Part shown: one piece after another, positions 58,701 to 64,000 of the stretch
Numbering within the stretch: the first letter of the stretch is position 1
Layout of the letters: every line of letters begins with the position of its first letter
Assembly: GCA_018398585.1 (NCBI GenBank)
Contig: JAGTTD010000011.1
Location: 31,864,164 to 31,928,163 of the forward strand
DNA length: 64,000 bases
Origin: Simmondsia chinensis
Taxonomy: Eukaryota; Streptophyta; Magnoliopsida; Caryophyllales; Simmondsiaceae
Reading direction: 5' to 3'
The notes under the pieces: model-generated
Seen by the model: the letters and a program-made list of their open reading frames with translations, nothing else
Told to the model about the DNA's origin: nothing
The model's database searches: none
Made by a program: the position numbers and the translations under genes

Positions 58701-61700
58701 GACTTTAATTTTCTGACCTTGAAATGTTCTTTTCCTTTTCACATTTGGCATTCGTACTTGCTTTACCAACCACCCTTGGGGGGTTTACTTTGCACCGAAT
58801 TATATTGGGTTAGACCAACTTTAGTGAAATATAATTTAATTCATGTGTTAACTTTTTATAAAGTAAGTACAAAGTGCTTGTTTATCACAATGAGAATTAG
58901 AACTTTTTTAATGGGGCGCGGTAAGTTACTGTCTGTAAATATTCTGCTAATCAAATAAAAGGCGGAACTCCTAATTTTATAAATTCGTACTTACTAACAA
59001 TCAAACAAAAATAAAAATATACATAAATAGTTCAAAAATTATTTAATATAATAAAATAGAGGAGGTTTTGGCGCAAATTGAAGTAGCGGAGGTGGATTTT
59101 AAAAAATTTGAATTCAAAATGCTAACCTCGGATACTGAACCCCTCCCTCATTTCTTGTGCTCCTCAACACGTTACTCATTACATGCTAACATTTTAATCA
59201 TTTCATTTTTTTATTGTCTCTTTTCTGTTTTTTAAGGGCTAATTATATTGTCCGGCTAAAAGTACTAATATTAAAATAAGTTAATATTTTAAAATTAGTT
59301 TTATTTTAGTAATTGTCTTTGTATTAACATTTTTTATTCTGGCTATATAAATTTTCCATTTTAAGTTTGATTTGGTAATATTTTAGTTCATAAATTTTAA
59401 AAAACAATATTTTAATCTAAATGTTAAACAAAATAGTTCAAACGAAATTTGGAAGACTATAAAATTGATTTAAGTTAAATATTAAATATATTTAATAAAA
59501 TAGTTTCTTGTAGTAAGCGTATGTTGTATTGGAATCTCATATAGTGAAGTAACTTCAAAGTTATATCTTGGGATGAAGTCACCCCATATAGTTAGAAGGG
59601 GCCAGACTCCCTGAGCCAGAGCCAGAGCCAGAGCCAGAGCCAAAAGTTGCTTTGACTAGTTCATTCTTACTAGAAAATAAAATTAAAATAAAAATGATTT
59701 GAATAGTAAAAATATACCCACCAAGGCCCCAATTTGAACGAGTATTATTTTCGACCAAAAGATCAAGAGTTCAATTCTCTTCCATAAACCTTTTTCTAAG
59801 GAATATTTGACTTAATTAACTCATATGGTATATAAGTTGCTGTATAAAATGAGCTTTACTGAATAACTGAATGCAAAAATTTGAAAGGGTAGAAAATAAT
59901 ATAGAGACAGTGAAGACGAAGAAGAAGAAGAACCGGATCACGTGGGATACGGGGATCTGAGGGTAGGGGAATCTGCATCAAATAATTTCCCTGACATTTT
60001 ATTCCAATTTCATCTTTTCCCACCTACATGTGTTTTCTCCTTTTTTTTTTTTGGGTTTATAAATAAAAAATAGTTTATATTTATATTTAAATTTTTATTT
60101 GAAGGATAACACATTTTTACCCTATCCTAATTACTATGACTTTGTTTGGTTAACACAGGAATTAAATTCTCTATACACTGATGCATCGTGTGATAGGGCA
60201 AGAGGGGTATGGGAAGGTTCAACGGCCTTTCCTTTGTATTTTTATAAAAACGGTAATAAAATAAATAAAAAGAGGTAGAATTTGTTCGCTCACACTTTGA
60301 GGAGTCAAAATCTCCAGGAAAATAATATGAATTCTGAAAATTAAAGTCTAACTAAAACCTAGAGCCGACTCCCCTATTTATAGAGGAGGGTTTACAATTT
60401 GAAGTTCAAATTCAAATCCAATCTAATTGTAACTAATTCAAAAGATAAATCAAAATAAAAGGGATAAATCTTAAATAGGAAAGAGATAATTATACCAACT
60501 GAAAATCAGTATAACCGTCCGTGAATTAAGCCCGGAAATCACGCATGGCTCATGCCTCTCTTGGGCCCCGACCATGGTGATGTTGACCCACCATTGATAG
60601 ATTGCTCCTTGCATCACAAAGTTGTATTTTTCAAGAATTCGATTCTTATGTCAAATTTTCAAGTAGTAGGTATAAAAAGTTTGATTCATATGATGGAAAA
60701 TAAAGCTTTATATGAGGGGTTGAATAAAAACAAATGAATTAGAGTTTATCTGATGGGCTAGATAAGTTATTTCCTATGTTTCAAAAAAACTAAAAAAATA
60801 TTCGAAATTTTTACTTCTCATATTCCGTCAATTGTCTAGTATACATCTGATGAATTCCAATTTGCTATGTTTACTTTCTAATAATCGCATTTCTCTTTCT
60901 CTCTCTAATTTTTATATGTCCTCTTCTTTCTTTAGTTTCCGTAATTTTTATGTCAAATATTTGGTTCATAACATGACTCCCTCCTCCATTTCTTTATTTT
61001 ACAATGAGCATTGCTTTTTAAGATAAGATTCTACTTGATTGTCCATCCAATATAAATGTTAAATAATTATTAATTATAAAGAGTAATTAATTTGTTATTA
61101 CTTTCTATAATACTTGAATTTATACCATATTACACTAATTTTGGATTTTAATTGGGCAAATACAACATTTTTGGTTACGAAGTTCTTTCTTTCAATATTG
61201 CATCCCCGTTATCATGCAAACATGGTAACGGTTCGGTTTGCCATATGAAACAATCTGTTATATTGAAATTGACCTACCCACTAATTATTGTTGTTTTGTT
61301 GTAAATCGTCTTAATAGATAAAACTTTATTAGATACAAGTCCTGAAATAGTTTAATACATATTATGTTGTATTCATGTTTTTTTTATTGAGACCCCACAT
61401 GTGAACCTATTAATTAGAATCTCACATTGGAGTTGTAAGAGAGAAGAGATCACTTTATAAGTCTAATGAGTTACTTCACCCATTGCCAATTGGTTTTAGG
61501 ATAGAATTTCACTTGGGCTTATATGTGAATCTCATGTGTGGTAACTCTGTGGATTAGGCCTAAAAAAACCTGGTAAAATTTAACATTTTTGTCATCTGAT
61601 AAATAGTAGGACGAAAAAAAAAAAAATCTAACCAAGTGGTCACCTTTAGGACTATGACTTTGTACCTCCCATCATTGATAATCGAATTGATTAGTGATCA

Positions 61701-63183
61701 AGACTCTCAAAACTGAAGATTCTCCTCCTTGAATTATCGTGTCTGACTCTAGTTTCTGATAACCTAGAAAGTAGTTCAACTAAACATATAGCCGTTAGGT
61801 TAGTTTGTAAAAAATGCTTTTAATAAATTTGTTTCTGTCTGAAAAATTTTTAATTTTTGCTTCTATTTAAAGATAGGAAATAATTTCTACTTTTATTTTA
61901 AAGTGCTTTTCTTTTCACACTGAACATCATACAACAACAATAACAACCGTCCCAGTGCCACAAGGGCTCCAGTTATGAAAAAAGTGCTTTGTTTTTTCCT
62001 TAAAATAACTTATGTGCAGGAATTTGGAGTGACATTGATGCAATTTAAGACGCCATACCTAGTAGACCTTGTAAAGGAAAAGGAAGGAAGAGTGTTGAAG
62101 TTGGACTCCATTCGCAATGGCAATGCCTGGAGAGGCATGGACGTTCTCATCTTCAATTCTTGGCATTGGTGGACTCACACTGGTCGAGCCCAGCCGTACG
62201 CTTCTTCTCTCTCTCTCTTTCTCGTTTTCCGTAATAAGTTGTTCGTCGCGATAATTTCTACGCAACTACGTCGAGAGGCATCGTTCGCTGTACGGACTGA
62301 AATGGAATTCGATTGGGCTAAGATAGTATCCGACATGAACCGTGGCAGTAGCGTACGGCTCTTAGTTCTTAATTTAGGGCTTTTATTAGTCTTTGATCCT
62401 AACCACCTTGTGCTTGGAGTAATAAATATATTTAAAAAGGCGAAAAAGCATTCCAAATAAGATTGGAAAGCTTAATCAATGACCGAATTAGTTATTATTC
62501 GATCTAGTTCTCCATGTCATTTTCCATATCCTCCAAACAAAAACGAGCATTTTTCTCCATGTTTTTCCATTTTCAAAAATTTTGCTGGTTTCAAGAAGGG
62601 TCGAATTTTCTTCACTTTATACTAAAAGTCGGAGAACGACTTTCCCTTTTTAAAGTTTTTCTTTTTGTTTGATGACTTGTTTTGGGTATCTTGTCTCATC
62701 AAGGCCAAGCTAAAATATATGCAAAGTAGAGGTCATCGTGTTATATGAGTAACACTAGCTATCAAGAAATTAATATCCCAAAAGTCTATACTTTTAACAC
62801 ATTATTTTATGCAAATAACCACTGGTCTGAAGCATAGATATTGTAAGCACCCATCTCATACTTCATGTCTGTATTGCATTAAAATTAGGAATGGGCGTTG
62901 TTGGGATTGAACCCGCAACTCTATAGCACCAAGGTTATTTCAAAAGTTTAAACTGTTAGACAAAGGTTCATGAATGGTTTTATACTCCAATATGAGCAAT
63001 GACAACGATGACGAAAAAATGCAGGTGGGACTACATAGAGGATGGAGGGAAACTATACAAAGACATGAACAGGATGCTAGCATATTACAAAGGACTAACC
63101 ACTTGGGCTAGATGGGTTGATCTCAATGTTGAACCTTCCAAGACCAAGGTCTTCTTTTCGGGCATTTCTCCTACCCATTACAT
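55767..63183 (+). CDS. TBL: TBL protein, TBL38-43-like subgroup (3' exon outside window)
   Basis: Four exons are visible: 55767-56113, 56595-56766, 62020-62195 and 63025-63183. They join in phase with GT-AG introns; the last ends at a GTATGT donor. The product starts with a Phe/Leu-rich membrane anchor (residues about 5-25), then a short stalk, the PMR5N domain ([42 protein letters not shown]), the GDSL motif ([14 protein letters not shown], Ser 137), [28 protein letters not shown] and a part ending [10 protein letters not shown]. The C-terminal exon with DxxH is not seen up to 64000 and must lie beyond. Intron positions after PMR5N, after the GDSL exon and after the HWW block match the TBL gene at 28-32 kb, but the sequence is a different subgroup. 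Intron 3 is 5.25 kb and packed with retroposons. It is an acyltransferase-family Golgi protein; the substrate is unknown. Confidence 0.85.
56956..57205 (+). mobile_element. 5S rRNA-headed SINE with 23-bp target duplication
   Basis: It lies in intron 3 of the TBL gene. Target duplications 56933-56955 and 57206-57228 are 23 bp and identical (they begin GCACTCATTTTGG). The head 56959-57070 aligns with nearly the whole 5S rRNA, including the 3' end (GACCTCATGTTGCACTCC), and is diverged (AAATTAAGCGTACTTGGGC in the A-box region). From TCAGGTTGGGGG (57071) it is LINE tail. The element ends without a long (TTG)n. Confidence 0.85.
57570..57946. mobile_element. GAGCT-rich hAT-like MITE
   Basis: Left end TAGGGGTGTATATGAGCTGAG, right end TTAGATCCCCCTA; the inside is full of GGCTCG/GAGCC motifs. 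No matching 8-bp duplication remains. Confidence 0.5.
58360..58591 (-). mobile_element. 5S rRNA-headed SINE with 18-bp target duplication
   Basis: Minus orientation in TBL intron 3. Target duplications are TACTTGATGTATCTACTT (58342-58359) and TACTTGACGTATCTACTT (58592-58609), one mismatch. The 5S-like head is at about 58490-58591 (minus strand: AACTCCGAAGTTAAGCGTGC, then GGTGACCTCCTGGGAAGTCC), followed by the LINE-like tail down to GAGCCCTTGAGAC. Confidence 0.85.
59718..59870 (+). mobile_element. tRNA-derived SINE, copy B
   Basis: Shares AGAGTTCAATTCTCTTCC and TTGACTTAATTAACTCATATG, followed by a GTATATAAGTTGC region, with copy A at 55424-55600. Diverged. Confidence 0.45.
60265..60570 (-). 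repeat. Possible LTR fragment
   Basis: On the minus strand, CCCTCCTCTATAAATAGGGG gives a strong TATA-like box (about 60375-60394) in an LTR-like context, but no TG/CA ends or duplication were found. Confidence 0.3.
61376..61585 (-). mobile_element. Solo LTR/TRIM-like repeat (family T), copy 4
   Basis: Plus-strand reading starts TGTTTTTTTTATTGAGACCC and ends AAAATTTAACA. The core matches the family (CACATTGGAGTTGTAAGAG, CCAATTGGTTTTAGGATAG). The target duplication is not clear. Confidence 0.6.
61928..61973 (-). repeat. Very short RTE-LINE tail fragment
   Basis: ACAACAACAATAACAACCG, then AGTGCCACAAGGGCTCC: the inverted extreme 3' end of the LINE, just upstream of TBL exon 3. Confidence 0.5.
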
Positions 63184-64000
63184 GTATGTACTTTCCTCTC
63201 CTTCTTCTTTGCCTTTTCTATACATTTTTACCTTATTTTTTCGTCCCCTAGGGATATAGCCTAGTAGTGGAGAACACCAGAGGCTAGTCACGCCACCCAA
63301 GTTTGATTCCCTACTAAGGACGATGTTACTCCCCTTAATAAGGGATCCCAAAGGCCTTACCAAAAACAGAAAACACTATTACCCTTTTTTACCAAGAAAA
63401 TGCATGCGACCTTTGAGGTTAAGACTAAGTAAATTTCACCCTCCTCAGACGCTGCTTTGGCGAGAGCCTCTTTGAGGCATTGGGTTTTTTGTTGTTGTAC
63501 CAAGGAAATGCACATAGCATAGGCCGACTTTGAAATTTTAGGGGGTTGAAACAAATTTAGTTGGGTGGGCCTTTTTCTTGTAATCGAAGAGTTTAAACAC
63601 ATCTTAAATAACCTACCATACATTAGCGTACCAACTAACTAATATGTGAATCTTTTATGTTATATATGTATATAAATGTGATTGCAATGCATCTTTACAT
63701 AGGTCGTTATTCCTACAATTACGACGGTGAAACGCAATAGAAGCAAATTGATAATATAACTGATTTTGAAAAGGGCCTTTTATAAAATTAAGAGTTTTAA
63801 GCAGCTGTTTTTATTACTTACGTTCTTGACCGACCTAGCATGGCCTATATGATTAAATTGCTATTATTAGTAATGATGTCTTCATGTTCACTAGAAAATA
63901 GAAATGATGATCAAATCTTGGTTAGTTGAAAAACTTTTATCCAATTATGCATAATCTCAATCATTAATATAACGTTACCAGTTTCCTCATGTGTAACTTT
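63184..64000. other. TBL intron 4 with SINE-like and LINE-tail fragments
   Basis: At 63247-63320 a tRNA-like head (A-box-like TAGCCTAGTAGTGG, B-box-like CAAGTTTGATTCCC) suggests a tRNA-derived SINE. At 63440-63505 a LINE-tail fragment ends in GTTGTTGT. No TBL exon 5 was recognised before 64000. Confidence 0.45.

Overview
This window is nuclear DNA from a flowering plant, most likely a eudicot. The evidence is intron-rich genes with GT-AG junctions, a plastid-targeted branched-chain amino-acid enzyme, plant-specific TBL wall-polysaccharide acyltransferase-family genes, a plant UBC13-type E2 gene, a nuclear tRNA-Arg(CCT), and many plant transposable elements. I cannot name the species.

Layout. 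1-4.9 kb is transposon debris: the 3' end of a hAT transposon inserted in a Copia LTR, a Copia element with internal deletions whose LTRs show a tandem arrangement, and a small solo-LTR/TRIM-like repeat. 5.8-8.8 kb holds the four 3'-terminal coding exons of a UBC13/UBC35-36-type E2; the 5' exons are not visible. 10.9-24.7 kb is a large head-to-head inverted duplication with arms of about 5.9 kb and a 1.9-kb spacer. Each arm carries a ketol-acid reductoisomerase (KARI) gene. The left copy is complete (10 exons, 591 aa, with a plastid transit peptide). The right copy keeps exons 2-10 and the 3' part of exon 1, but has lost the transit-peptide part and the promoter. It nevertheless has an in-frame ATG created at the joint and lies about 90 bp downstream of a probable solo LTR. 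24.7-27.7 kb is hAT-type repeats.

28.0-32.4 kb is an intact four-exon TBL (PMR5N/PC-esterase) gene on the minus strand, with an unusual stalk of 19 tandem 24-residue Ser-Pro-Pro-Pro repeats. 34.1 kb has the tRNA gene. 36.7-39.8 kb has a 5'-truncated RTE-type LINE with an 18-bp target duplication. 41-47.9 kb is mostly AT-rich repeats. 47.9-52.7 kb is a structurally complete but disabled Copia element with 139-bp LTRs. 55.8-63.2 kb has the first four exons of a second TBL gene of another subgroup on the plus strand; its last exon(s) lie beyond the window.

Two signals stand out. (1) The duplicated KARI predicts an enzyme without a plastid leader, perhaps cytosolic, identical in sequence to the plastid copy in every exon compared. 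(2) A SINE-like family has a 5S rRNA-derived head and a tail matching the 3' end of the RTE LINE in this same window. Its copies at 11.6/23.7, 57.0 and 58.4 kb have 13- to 23-bp target duplications. This is a 5S-headed retroposon with its likely LINE partner about 17 kb away.
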